Shown: in pieces, positions 1-10,083 of the stretch
Layout: the number at the start of each line of letters is the position of its first letter
How positions within the stretch are numbered: the stretch's first letter is position 1
Origin: Podospora comata
Lineage: Eukaryota; Ascomycota; Sordariomycetes; Sordariales; Podosporaceae
Direction: 5' to 3'
Assembly: GCA_017354895.1 (NCBI GenBank)
Contig: CP071499.1
Coordinates: 372,001 to 436,000, forward strand
DNA: 64,000 bases
The notes under the pieces: generated by a model
What the model saw: only the letters and a program-made list of their open reading frames with translations
Database searches by the model: none
What the model was told of the DNA's origin: nothing
Made by a program: the position numbers and the translations under genes

Positions 1-639
1 CTTGATCTGGTCAAAGAGCGTAGCTCTGCTAAAAAGACCCCAGTCCTGACCTCTGGACTGGAAATGGCAATGGGGCGGCTGGGCCTTCTAGAGACGCGGT
101 TGCCCAAACTGTCAGCCGAGCGGACGGTGGGCAGACCCAAGTCCAACACCACCTCATCCGATATTTCACCCAAAGTGTCGGCCGGTCGATCTTTAACAGC
201 AGGACTCACGCAAGAAAGAAAACCGGAAAGAACCAAACAAATCCTTATTTCCTCTTCTCGTATCTCGCAAACAGGATCAAGCGTAACGGTTCCAACGAAA
301 TCAACATCCATCATTCCGCTAACTCGTGACTTGACTAACAATCTCCAATCTGCAAACAAACCGCAGAAATCAGCTACTCGACCCGCCCTATCCATTGGAG
401 ACAGGAGCAGCAAGGGCAACTCTGCTGCAACGCAATCTGTTTCAACCACTTCTGCTTCTACCACAAACCAGCGCAATAAGATAGACAGCCCACCGACGAG
501 CAGGACCGCCCGAAACTCTGTGGCCGCTACGGGGTCTCTTGATCGAAACAATCGGCGTAACCCCGAAGGAGCTTTGCAGTCTTGGGCAGTAGGGGAAGTG
601 AGGCGAGTAGAACGTCAAGTGAGACTGACACCTCATTGA
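1..639 (+). CDS. 3' part of a Ser/Thr-rich low-complexity protein (5' end outside window)
   Basis: The frame is open from the left edge of the window to a TGA at 637-639, so this is the C-terminal part of a longer protein; the first ATG in the window (64) is not likely to be the true start. The visible 212 residues are rich in Ser, Thr, Arg, Lys and Asn, with no predicted membrane segment, no Cys pairs and no domain I recognise. Such tails are common in fungal cell-cycle, cytoskeletal and regulatory proteins. The segment ends in a basic stretch (RRVERQVRLTPH). Function cannot be assigned from this part. Confidence reflects the uninterrupted frame and eukaryote-like composition only. Confidence 0.55.
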   Translation, partial: LDLVKERSSAKKTPVLTSGLEMAMGRLGLLETRLPKLSAERTVGRPKSNTTSSDISPKVSAGRSLTAGLTQERKPERTKQILISSSRISQTGSSVTVPTKSTSIIPLTRDLTNNLQSANKPQKSATRPALSIGDRSSKGNSAATQSVSTTSASTTNQRNKIDSPPTSRTARNSVAATGSLDRNNRRNPEGALQSWAVGEVRRVERQVRLTPH

Positions 640-959
640 TTTTATTTTACAGGTAGGTACCGCGAGATGGTTGAACAGTTTTGGATACGCTTTCTGGACA
701 GTATATTGATGTGGTTTTGCTGTTGCGTTCCTTTTGCTTTTTTTGTGGTTTTGCAATTTCTTTGGTCTTCTTGGTTCCTTTTCTTTCTTTTTTTTTATCT
801 TTCTTTTTGTTCTGGCTAAAATGTCGTGTTCATTATCTCTGACTTTGAATTTCATTATGTTGTATCGTAGTGTTAATGGCATATCTATTGGCTTGGTGCT
901 GGAGTGCTATTGTACATGAGTTTTCTTGCTTTGATCACGCCTGTGTACCGAGATAGAAA
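640..959. other. intergenic, convergent 3' regions
   Basis: This 320-base stretch separates the plus-strand gene ending at 639 from the minus-strand gene ending at 960. It contains a strongly T-rich plus-strand tract (about 720-830), fitting untranslated 3' sequence. I see no coding signal. Confidence 0.5.
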
Positions 960-2027
960 TTAGTTGCTCGTGTTCCAACCAAGCTCTGCTCCTGTACTAC
1001 GCCCTTCTGTGTTCATCCGGGAAACAACTGGTCGTCTGGTAGACTTGACATGCAGGTACCCAGCAAAAGGTATTGAGGGCGTTGTCCCATTTGCTGGTAG
1101 CGGTCCACTGCTCGAGAGAGGAAACGGCGGGGGTGGCATAAGACCAACATCCCTGTGAGGCTGGTAGTGCACTGGCCCTTGAAGAGGGATAGGTGATTCG
1201 AAGTCCCCAGCCATGTCTGTTGAGCCCATTTCTGACGTGGGCAACGTCGGCATGCTGGTGTTGAGAGGGCCTCGCGGGAGTAGCAACGGAGCTTCGCGGC
1301 CTTTCTGAGATGTCCGACTCTCTTTCCGCCATCGATTTGTATGCGAGCGGGCGTTGGACTGAATGGTGCGGATGCCAGCCGACATACACGCCGCCTCAAC
1401 GACCTCCCATTTCTCCCCCACCCGATCCGCCAGCGGAGTCCACATCTGCTTACGCAGGGCCATGTACTCGTGAGAGATGCGCTCTAGCCTTTGACTGTCT
1501 TGTTCAAGTGCGCCTCGTCTCTCCATAAGCCGTTCGTATCGTTTGCGGCACGCATTAGCCGTCTTGGTCGGAAAGTAGGTTCGTTGCAATTCCACCCAGT
1601 GCTTGCCACGGGACCGCGCCAGTACAAGCGTTCTATCATCCGCCGCACTCCAAGTTCCGTAGTTGTAGGCTGAGTGAGAGTACTCTGGAACAACAACATC
1701 ATCTTCTGGGGGCAGTTCCCCTTTCCCCTCTATATCTCTGTTTTTGTCCTTGTATCCTGCAGTGGCTCTGGAGCTTTCGTTCTCGCTAGACGTTCTCGGC
1801 GCTGGCAATGGTATCCCGTCATATGAAGTGACTGGAGGCGCCATTATCGACTGCAAGGAGTACTGCCAGCTTGGCTCTTGCGAAATAGTCGGCTGTGGCG
1901 CATGTGACGAGGCCCCGTGATAGCTGATTTGGTCGTCGGTAATCCAGCCCCTTGAAGATCCGGGTTCCTCTATTAACGGAGGTTCTCCACTTCTGGTTGG
2001 GGGCTGAAGGCTTCGTGGTCTTGACAT
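960..2027 (-). CDS. Myb/SANT-like DNA-binding protein
   Basis: A 355-residue protein encoded by one exon. Residues about 125-170 form a Myb/SANT-like repeat with spaced aromatic residues (WSAADDRTLVLARSRGKHW, then the TANACRKRYERL helix). A weaker second repeat follows at about 195-238 (MWTPLADRVGEKW, ending NARSHTNRW). The N-terminus is Pro/Ser-rich and probably disordered, and so is the C-terminal third. Two tandem Myb-like repeats in fungi usually mean a nuclear, sequence-specific transcriptional regulator; that role is inferred from family knowledge. The start at MSRPRSLQ is the first Met of the open frame. No targets can be deduced. Confidence 0.75.
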   Translation of the reverse strand: MSRPRSLQPPTRSGEPPLIEEPGSSRGWITDDQISYHGASSHAPQPTISQEPSWQYSLQSIMAPPVTSYDGIPLPAPRTSSENESSRATAGYKDKNRDIEGKGELPPEDDVVVPEYSHSAYNYGTWSAADDRTLVLARSRGKHWVELQRTYFPTKTANACRKRYERLMERRGALEQDSQRLERISHEYMALRKQMWTPLADRVGEKWEVVEAACMSAGIRTIQSNARSHTNRWRKESRTSQKGREAPLLLPRGPLNTSMPTLPTSEMGSTDMAGDFESPIPLQGPVHYQPHRDVGLMPPPPFPLSSSGPLPANGTTPSIPFAGYLHVKSTRRPVVSRMNTEGRSTGAELGWNTSN

Positions 2028-3189
2028 TGCTTTGGCTTGGAATCACTACTCCGGTATTTCACACGGACGAAAGATCCTGTAGCGTTCAGAATCACTTGCC
2101 GACCTCTCCCTACTGCTGAGCTGGCATCCTGAAAGAAGCTGGAGAGTTTCTGAGCTGGCCAAGCAACATATACCGACAAGAGAAAGCAGCTCGCATGGCT
2201 CGAACCGCGCTGATGAGGTAATCCTCCCCATCTGCGCAGATCGGATCCATCAGGCAGACTGGGCGAATATCTCTGTCGAAGAAATCGACCTGGACTTTTC
2301 GCAAAATGGATCTTCGGGCGAATGAAAGCGGGTCCGGAGGCCGCTGCTGCTGCATGACGTGCCGCATAAGTGAGGGTGTGGCTCTAGAGCATCCTGCATG
2401 GACGAACGAGAGGCCAGACTTTCACCGAAAATGAGACCTGGTGGAGCTGATGTTGCAGGTTCGGAGATATTCTCCAACGGGTTGAGGCTTGCACCTGAAG
2501 CCGTCTTGGAGTCGCATGTGATGACATTTGTAGAGTTAATCCCCGGCCATAGTAGGGACCTACCTAACGTACCTACGTAGGTAGTCCAATCGACGAGATA
2601 TACTCCGAATCCAAATCAACAGACATAAAGTGCTACTGATTGTGTTTTAGACCACGTCTCCCTGGTGCCTAGCCATGAACAGCAGCAGCTATCTTTCTCC
2701 AGAAAACCCTCCTTTCTTTGACTGCTGGCCAGCCATGCAAAGCTAACGCATGCAGCCTCTATCGAGCTGCATCGATGGTGCCATGCATGGACCAGTCGTC
2801 CAACCAGTCAGGGGGCTTTGGGACATTGGCAAGCGAACTTTTTGTCTGCAGGGTGTCACTGATCGCTTTGTCGACGGCTCGGAATTACTGTCATCCAGAC
2901 TTATTTGCAGATTCCTTCTGCTTTGACGCCCGCTCAGACATCAAAAGGGTCATTGCACATGCATCTGAATATCAACTTTGCATAACTCATAACTTCATAC
3001 CTGCCTTTTGTGCACGGTTATGCCACCCCTTTTCCTACCCCTTTTTTCGGCCCCTTTTACTTACCCCACCTTCAGACAACCGTCCTGACCCGCAATTCAT
3101 TGCACACACAAAAAGACTTCACAGTAAATATCCAAAATTTCTGTCTCATGTTTTCCATGTTGCGATGGATGGCAATCAAGATGACAGGC
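2028..3189. other. intergenic/promoter region without a convincing gene
   Basis: This 1.2-kb stretch lies upstream of the Myb gene and downstream of the next minus-strand gene. It has several overlapping short open frames on both strands (for example about 2110-2477 minus and 2718-3260 plus) but none has clear protein-like composition. A small palindromic repeat based on the unit TACCTACGTAGGTA sits at about 2569-2583. I call nothing here. Confidence 0.4.
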
Positions 3190-4107
3190 TTAGCTCTCCC
3201 TACATCCTTCTTTCTCGGACACTCCCCCCATCCTCTCCAACACACGTAAACATTCCGTAGCTAATCCCCTGAAGTCTCCTTGAAGACTACAAGCCCCGAC
3301 GTCTTTGTCTTGCTCTACGTCAGGTCTTCCATGTGTCATTTTTGGGTATTCTTCACACTCGTTCGCTGAGCGGGGTAAGACGACTTCGCGACAACGTTCC
3401 TCAGCTTCGACAGCCATTTCCACTAGAATCGTGTCGACATGTCCTCGGAGCCTGATCATCTCCAGCTGTTCTGAGAGACTTGATGGAGAAGGTATCGAGT
3501 GAATTTCTAAGCGCCCTCCCCCGTCACTTTTTCCAGGTGTGAGAGGTTGAGAGTTCCAAATGATAGATGAAGTGGACTGGTAGGATCTGATAACAATCTC
3601 CGGGTCTTGGAAGATTTCTGGAAATGAGAAAAAGATGTGATTGAGGCAAATCGCATCTAGAGACCGGAGAAAATGAGCGATAGATGGCGTGATTGTTTTC
3701 AAGGAGTGGGCGAAGGTGGTTGCTTTGGACATCGGCTGTTTGAAAGTAGTATGACCTTCGCAAGTTGGGTTGAACGATGTGTATTCGGTGCTGCTGGCGG
3801 AGCTGTAGATTGTAGAGTGGAGTGTGATGAGAATTAGAACCGTGGGGCATGGGTCAAGATCAAAAAGATTCATGGCTTGCTCCTGAAACTTGTGGGGGAG
3901 GTGATTGGTGAGAGATAGTAACAGATTTTGCGTTGTTGCGAGAGCGAAGGATTCTATTTGACTACCACCTATCTCTTCGTTTCTTATCCTGTAGTTTACG
4001 GGCTCAAAGGAGGATTTGCTGACAAAGTTGAGCAGAGAATGGAATGCCTTGACGCTTTGACTGTTCCATTCAGGCTTTAAGGTACCTTTACAATTTGAGA
4101 CAAGCAT
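3190..4107 (-). CDS. hypothetical protein, 305 aa
   Basis: An uninterrupted 305-codon frame. The protein is mixed alpha-type with several hydrophobic helices around residues 50-115 but no signal peptide or definite membrane segment. The C-terminal part (from about 215) is charged and helical (RLRGHVDTILVEMAVEAEERCREVV). Ser/Thr content is high in the middle. I do not recognise the family. In position and style it resembles the regulatory C-terminal domains of fungal transcription factors that have lost or never had a DNA-binding part, but this is a weak inference. An intron-split N-terminus cannot be excluded. Confidence 0.5.
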   Translation of the reverse strand: MLVSNCKGTLKPEWNSQSVKAFHSLLNFVSKSSFEPVNYRIRNEEIGGSQIESFALATTQNLLLSLTNHLPHKFQEQAMNLFDLDPCPTVLILITLHSTIYSSASSTEYTSFNPTCEGHTTFKQPMSKATTFAHSLKTITPSIAHFLRSLDAICLNHIFFSFPEIFQDPEIVIRSYQSTSSIIWNSQPLTPGKSDGGGRLEIHSIPSPSSLSEQLEMIRLRGHVDTILVEMAVEAEERCREVVLPRSANECEEYPKMTHGRPDVEQDKDVGACSLQGDFRGLATECLRVLERMGGVSEKEGCRES

Positions 4108-4255
4108 AATGGAGCACGCGGAGCAAAGAAGGATGCGACATTTGTATGAGACCAGCTACATACTTCTTGCCCCTGAACCAAAACGCCTGACGCCATGATT
4201 GTTACCTTGCCTCCCTAAACACCGTCATATGCCATTTATCTAAAGCCCCTCTAGC

Positions 4256-5461
4256 TCAACCTCTGATCACACGACGAACCTCCCCATATCGGTCCCGCTC
4301 ATCACGATAGACAGCCTCTGTTGTACGCCTGCTGCTTCTTCCGTCATCGCGGTAGGGATCCCTTTCAGAGCGCCTGGTGCTTGAACGGCCATCATCGCGA
4401 TATACATCCTCCCTCCGAGAAGAAGAACGGACCTCTTCTTTGCGGCTCGACTGACGGCCATCCGTGCGTACCTTGGTATCATCCCGCCTGGAACTCTTGA
4501 CGCTCATTCCGGACATCTTCATGGTTAATTCCGTCATACCACCAGGATGTCCAGGCCGTGTTGAATCGGATCGGCGGGAGCTGTCTCCATAAGGGTCCCC
4601 TCCTCCAGCACCAGGCCGACCACTGCTGGGACCCGAGCGGCGGCTTCCATCACCGCCGGCTGGAGGTGGTGCACGGCTGCTTCCAGCACCGCCGCCACCG
4701 CCACCACCAGCGCTGGTAGAGCTCGTTGCTACCCGGAGAATGCGCGGCTTGATCCAGGTGCAGCCAAGGCGGGCGCAGATATCCTGACAGCAGGCATTTT
4801 TTTGATGACCCGGGGCGCAAAGCTCCTGGACTCCGATGTAAGGGTCCCTAGTCTGCTGCTCGCGAGGACGGTAGTCGTATCCGGGTCTGAATCCATACAC
4901 GATGATACGGATAGGACCATCGCGCGCGTAGAACTTTCCTCCACGGATAAACCTATCGCGGTAGTTTCGCTCGACGAGGTAGTAAAGGACATCCTCCGCG
5001 TGGATGTGGTCGGGGTGGGGCCCGTCTCTGTTGCTTCTGACCTCCCGCTGGCGTGTGGTAGGGTTGGTGACTGTGACGAAGGACGAAGCAGCATGCCACC
5101 AGTTCACTGCGTAGGTGGAGCCGTACTGTGAGATTTCCTGTCGGAAGACACCTCGGGGAATGGTGCTCTGGTAAATAACACCGCCGTCAAGTCCAAATGG
5201 GATGTACATGGTCGCAACCAGGAGAGATCCAGTTCTTCTGCTTTGTCCGATAAAGGCTCTGGATCCGTACTTGTTATCGAGCCAGTCATATGACTGTCGT
5301 CCGAATGCTTCCAGCTGCTCATCAGTAGGAGGGTAAGGATCATCCCACATGATCTCCCTCGTCCAAGTTGCAGCGCTGACGCGGTCAGTACCCTCAAGTC
5401 TCTCATCAACATGAGTGACCATCAGGGGAGGGGGAGAAGGGGTGCGGGATTGCCTGGACAT
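4256..5461 (-). CDS. fungal protein with deaminase-like motifs and an RS/RD-rich tail
   Basis: A 401-residue single-exon protein starting at MSRQSRTPSP. The globular part spans about 1-245. It contains HPDHIHAEDVLYYL with a His-Ala-Glu triad at 154-156, a hydrophobic strand IRIIVYGF (184-191), and a Cys cluster QELCAPGHQKNACCQDIC (212-229). The order HAE, strand, then Cys...Cys is that of the zinc site of the nucleic acid/nucleotide deaminase superfamily (compare the bacterial-type XOO_2897 and OTT_1508 families known in fungi). This is a motif-level inference, not a proven assignment. A Gly tract (about 251-258) links to a tail of repeated YRDDGRSS-RR units (about 320-401), a low-complexity Arg/Ser/Asp region typical of RNA-associated proteins. 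Confidence 0.65.
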   Translation of the reverse strand: MSRQSRTPSPPPLMVTHVDERLEGTDRVSAATWTREIMWDDPYPPTDEQLEAFGRQSYDWLDNKYGSRAFIGQSRRTGSLLVATMYIPFGLDGGVIYQSTIPRGVFRQEISQYGSTYAVNWWHAASSFVTVTNPTTRQREVRSNRDGPHPDHIHAEDVLYYLVERNYRDRFIRGGKFYARDGPIRIIVYGFRPGYDYRPREQQTRDPYIGVQELCAPGHQKNACCQDICARLGCTWIKPRILRVATSSTSAGGGGGGGAGSSRAPPPAGGDGSRRSGPSSGRPGAGGGDPYGDSSRRSDSTRPGHPGGMTELTMKMSGMSVKSSRRDDTKVRTDGRQSSRKEEVRSSSRREDVYRDDGRSSTRRSERDPYRDDGRSSRRTTEAVYRDERDRYGEVRRVIRG

Positions 5462-6951
5462 TTTCAGCAGGAATTTTGCAAGACAAGAGAAACTGAGATT
5501 GAACCCTGTTCAAATAATAATGAGATAAAGAATGGATAGTGTGAGTTGAAGATCTCGACCGGCGAGATGGGAAAGAAAGACGAGAATGACAGAAGTGATC
5601 GAGCTGATGCTGACGAGGTATTGAAAGGGGAAGAGTGGTGACACAAGTCGGGTTGATATACATTTTCTATCACGCCCTATGATCTCATAGTTCTTCCACA
5701 TTCAACCCAAATATATCGTCAACGTAGCATTAACAGCCGTGGCCATGCCCAGGTTTAGGTCGCCCATCTTTTTCGCTACACGACGCCACCGTTCTATCAT
5801 GAAGTTCGAGCTGTAGTGGAGAAGAAGCTAATCGCAGAAGGGCTGATGGGCCTCTGGGAGGTCACAGTCTCCCCACCTTGACCAACATATGTGTTTCTAT
5901 AGGATTTTGACTATGGGGCCAGCCCGAATATACGGTTAGCGAGCCCACCTTTGACCGACCCGCCGCGCCGTGCCTTACGGGGGTAGCCGAAGATCGAAGA
6001 TTCCATTACGTTTGATGGCGGCACAGCCACCTATCCACCACCAACTCGGGACTCGGCACGGACAAAAAATGAAGTAAGAAATGGCGTTCTGCTGAGTTGG
6101 ATCAGGTCCTGATTTAGCTAAATCCCATCGTGGTAGCTTGACCCACAATTATCGAAGAGCTGCATGACTGAGTTGTTGATATATGTCGGTTAAGAAGCAT
6201 TTACAGCCTTGTGTCTAGTGTGGGAATACCAGCTATATATTCAGTAAGTTGGCTCCTGAAGCTTTCTGTTTACCAACTAGATCTAAGGCTCCTTTTTTCT
6301 TACCTAGACTTCACCACCTACCTGACTCATAATATCTGGTTGGAGCTGACGAGGCACTTTCTTGCTCGTAACTGGCTTCCATCGGGTAGCTGAAGCACAT
6401 GCTGTGCCGCCACCACCGTTGGCCCATCTCCATACAGCCAAGTTCCATGTCTGTGGATATCTGGATGCACATCTGCGCCGCACTAAGACTCGTGACTTGG
6501 GCCATTGTCATCTTGAAACTTGTGTCCTGCCTCGACCAAGAACGGTGTACCACCTGGGCCCTTTACTGGCCATTCGTGCCCGTCGATCATGGTAACTTAT
6601 TTCAACATGTTGTTGAAATGATCGTTCGATAACCTTCAATGAGAAAGGTTCAATGAGAGATCAGGTGTCCAGTATCGAAAAATGATCATAAGCATTTGCA
6701 CATGAAGTTTACAAAAGTGATTGGTTCAAAAAGACTGCCGGACATCGCCCCGGTGCATTAATCGAGCAGCGATTGGTTGAACCAGCAGCCCACTGACCCA
6801 CCTGGGCAGTTTCTTGAAATCTGACGACATGGTTCGAGTTGCCAACTTTGTTGAACCAACCACCAGCCGAAACCAAGTCCGCTCGAGACTTCAACCATCA
6901 TCACAAGGCTACCAGGTACACATGTAAAGTGCCTCCGCATTCGGTACCACA
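5462..6951. other. 1.5-kb intergenic region between divergent genes
   Basis: The stretch lies between the starts of the minus-strand gene at 5461 and the plus-strand gene at 6952, so it should carry both promoters. CT-rich leader sequence precedes the minus-strand start. A short hairpin (ATTTCAACA/TTGTTGAAAT) lies near 6598-6620 and a nearby direct repeat of TTCAATGAGA near 6636-6660. Short overlapping frames at 6211-6640 do not look coding. Confidence 0.4.
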
Positions 6952-8059
6952 ATGGTGCATCCCAAACACTTTCATATGGAGCTCGACGAGCACGCGCTAC
7001 TGGAGGAATTCGATGAACGAGTGAAAGAAGGCGTCGTCATATACGAAGGTGACCATCAAGTCATCAGAGAAACGTACAATGGCTTTCCAGTAAGTTCCCA
7101 GGTTTGTTCCTGAACGCCATGCTGTTCACTCACGGTTAACACTCTGACTTCAGTTCGAGTTCCGAATCCTCAAAGGCCACGCTTCCAAACCCGAAGTCTC
7201 CAGTTCTGGCAGTACCCCCTCGGCTTCCTCAGCCACTATCTCGAGCAATGGGTCGACAGCCCACCGGCCAAAAACACCCGAATACCTGCCTGGAAGCGAC
7301 ATCAGTCTCACTGGTTTTGAGGTCCGCAACTCCAATGCCGATGTCGGTCTCGGGCACTACATGATCTTCAACAAGTTTTGCGCCGCCCGGCCTCATTACT
7401 TGCTCCTGACGCAAAATGGACACCGACGACAGCACGAGAGCCTGAATTTCGACGACTTTGGTACTTTGTGGGGGGTATTGTCGGTGTTGAACAAAGACTG
7501 GGAAGCGAAGAAGCCTGGCGCCAGGCGGTACATGGGAATGTTCAACTGTGGAATCGATAGCGGGTGCAGCAGGTTGCACAAGCACATGCAAGTACTTGCA
7601 GTTCCAGATGAGGCCGAGTTTGGACTGTGGCCGGACTCGGCTTCAAAGTACGAGGAACCAAAGTGCATTCCGTTCAAGTACTATAAACATGATATTGATG
7701 GGCGTTTGGATGAGCTTTCCAGAGAAAGAGAGGCCTGGGAAAGGTATTTTGAGTTTACAGCTGCTGCTCAAGAAGGATTGATGAAGGCAGGTTATATCCC
7801 AAACGCGCCGGATGGGGTTGATGCTACCGAGATAGTTCCACACAACATTATTCTTACACGGGAGTGGCTCCTGGTGATCCCGAGAACCCAGGCTGGAATG
7901 AACGGAGCTGATGCTAATGCTGCAGGGTATTTGGGCATGGTCTGGGTATCGGATGAAGGCAGGATGAGGAAGTGGACAGACCAAGGCCCTGTCCAGCTGC
8001 TAACGCGTCTGGGCTTACCTAATGATATCCAAGAGTTTTATAGTAAGCAGATAGACTGA
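6952..8059 (+). CDS. APA2: Ap4A phosphorylase / ATP adenylyltransferase (Apa1/Apa2 family)
   Basis: Two exons, 6952-7089 and 7154-8059, joined in phase 0 across a 64-nt intron (GTAAGT...TTCAG), give 347 residues, close to the family's usual ~320. The family breaks down diadenosine tetraphosphate with phosphate to ATP and ADP and can run as an ADP sulfurylase. The GHYMIFNKFCAARPHYLLLT strand leads into the HIT-like active site MFNCGIDSGCSRLHKHMQVL. Its H-x-H-x-Q triad falls at His188, His190 and Gln192, His190 being the expected nucleophile. The C-terminal part (EIVPHNIILTREWLLVIPR) matches the family's second domain. It is convergent with the esterase gene that ends 66 bases downstream. A soluble housekeeping enzyme. 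Confidence 0.88.
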
Positions 8060-8125
8060 AGATGTGTGTTTACCAAAGTGACTTTACAAAAGACCTGACT
8101 CATTCCTGGATATGTCTCAACAGCC

Positions 8126-9181
8126 TTAGCTCATCATCACGACTGCACTATTGTTATCCGGCCTCCCCTTTGACGCTCGTCGAATTGCCCGCCAGGCAAG
8201 ATCAAACCTCTTGTCGTTCTTCCCAAACTTGCACATGCTCGAATGATCACCTCCCATCATGACCGCCTCCTCATGTGCTAGCCACAAGACGGCCGACATT
8301 TTCTCCACCACCAGGCTGCCCAAGAGACGATGCGGTTGCTCTTCGTAAAAGCTGGCAATGGCGTACTGATTGACATAAGGTTTGAAATCCTCGGAGAACT
8401 CAAGTAGATGTGCTGAATGGGTTTCGAGCACATTGATGAATCTCGACTTGGGCTGGTTGGTGGCTGTTTGCACAATGCGTGAGACAAGACCGAGCCACTT
8501 TGTTTTGTCAGCACCTCGGTGAGGGGTTCCAAAAAAGACCTATCTTCTGTCAGCACTGACTGGGAGGAGTTTGTACGATAGGGAGGTACTCAAATGACTT
8601 ACTATGCCTCTGGTGCAGTCCGCTATGTCAGCGTACCAGGGTTGTGAGAGTCGCCGTCGGTTCTGATTAGCTGTGGATATGGCCTGTTTGATAACAATGC
8701 CACCAAGACTATGCCCAATAAAGACAATCGAGCGGCCTTCTGCTTCCTAGATTCCAATGTCAGCGAGCCTGCGTGAAGACGTCTGCATATCACGGTCACC
8801 TACGTCTTCCCGCACATTCCACAACTCTTGCAGAAGTTTTGCGGCATTCTCTTCTATCCCGAATGTTGACCTGTTGCCAAAGATGGATGAATCATACTCA
8901 AAGGTCATGATGCGAGCGTTTGGCAACTTTTCGGGCAAAAGGTCACGCAGCCATACTGTGTCTGTGTCGATTTTGGCAGCACCCTTCCGTAGTAACCTAC
9001 TCCAATGGCGAACCGGCTTGGCCGGAGCGTCCGTGTGAGTCCAGGTGTGAAGGTAATGTCCGTTGAGGCCATGTACAGCGATGATGCTTATGGTCAAGGT
9101 GGTCAGCGTATTTGAGACTGATATGCATTTCAAAGGTAGGTGAGAACTACTCAAGCTCGATGAGGCCCTCTTTGGGGGCAT
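8126..9181 (-). CDS. stand-alone SesB-type serine esterase
   Basis: Three exons on the minus strand (9181-8804, 8746-8603, 8539-8126) join in phase 0 to give 311 residues. Donors are GTAGGT and GTAAGT; acceptors CTAG and ATAG. It is an alpha/beta hydrolase: oxyanion segment IIAVHGLNGH (about 33-42), nucleophile elbow GHSLGG with Ser139, the conserved VFFGTPHRGAD after the second intron, and the late His in GGDHSSMCKF (His273). This is the domain found at the N-terminus of many fungal NLR receptors and, as SesB, as their separate partner; its substrate is unknown. Here it ends without a NACHT domain. The frame stays open upstream to 9403, so the exact start is uncertain; MPPKRASS is the most conventional choice. 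Confidence 0.8.
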
Positions 9182-10083
9182 GTAGAAGGTGTATAGATCC
9201 AGATTGTTGGGAGTCGCCGGCCATGATTGGGAATTATGACGTAGCAATGAACTAAGGTGATGTCTCTTGTTCCACTTTTGATGTTTAGCTTGACTGACTG
9301 GGGAGCTCTGGAATGCGTGTAGATTATTATACGTTTCGGCTATCATGCGTCTTAACATTATAGGTTCCCTTCCTATTTCCTGCTTCCATATCAAGTTGGG
9401 CACCCGTTTGCACTTCGGTACAGCGAACTTTCAGCTTCTCCTAGCACAGACAGAGTGAGTTGGCAAGGTTAAAATGACTCAGATTAGTCCCTTGCAGAGT
9501 CTGTACCTCTGACCTGGACCACTTGGAAGCACCAGATGCATCGCCACCTTTGCGGGCGTGAGCTGGTAAGTCGGGCAGGTATCAGGCAGTGTTGGTTGCA
9601 GCAGGCACAAGCCTCGGGTCTGATTCGACCAATAACCGCTGGATCTAGTGTTTGCTTGGCATAGGACCTTTGATGGCCATTCCACCATTTTTGTTGTCTT
9701 GGTTATTGCACAAAAGAGAACAAGTCAACATAAGGTAGTGGGGGCATACCTTAGTCTCCCTCGAGCCGGACTTGCCGCATCAAGTTACCTGGGTGCGTTG
9801 GGTTGGGAGTTTGCTCCATTTCTTGCTTGCAGTCTTACAGGTTGTCAAGGTTGACTACCCGACCCAAAAGTCAACAGCAAATCACCTTGATTTGTCGATT
9901 GGATAAAGGTCAGCAGGAGCTTATAACAACCGCCGACTCCAGCCTACACATGGCTTCAACAGCTTTCGGTCCCATTCACAGGCCACACCTCCACACGTGA
10001 CCTGACCTCGCTACCCAGCCGCCATTCTACATTGAACTCGGGCTATATCGACACTACGACGCAGATATCAAGCCACTGAAGCC
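9182..10083. promoter_or_regulatory. shared divergent promoter region of two esterase genes
   Basis: About 0.9 kb lies between the divergent starts of two related SesB-type esterase genes. Short open frames occur but none looks coding. No defined element can be named. Head-to-head placement of related esterases suggests they could be co-expressed. Confidence 0.4.

Noticed and set aside
442-882. 146-codon minus-strand frame rich in Lys/Arg
   Set aside because: It is antisense to the Ser/Thr-rich gene and to a T-rich untranslated tract, which explains the Lys run.
2718-3260. 180-codon plus-strand frame
   Set aside because: It overlaps the end of the minus-strand 305-aa gene and has no domain, signal peptide or protein-like repeat; composition fits chance.
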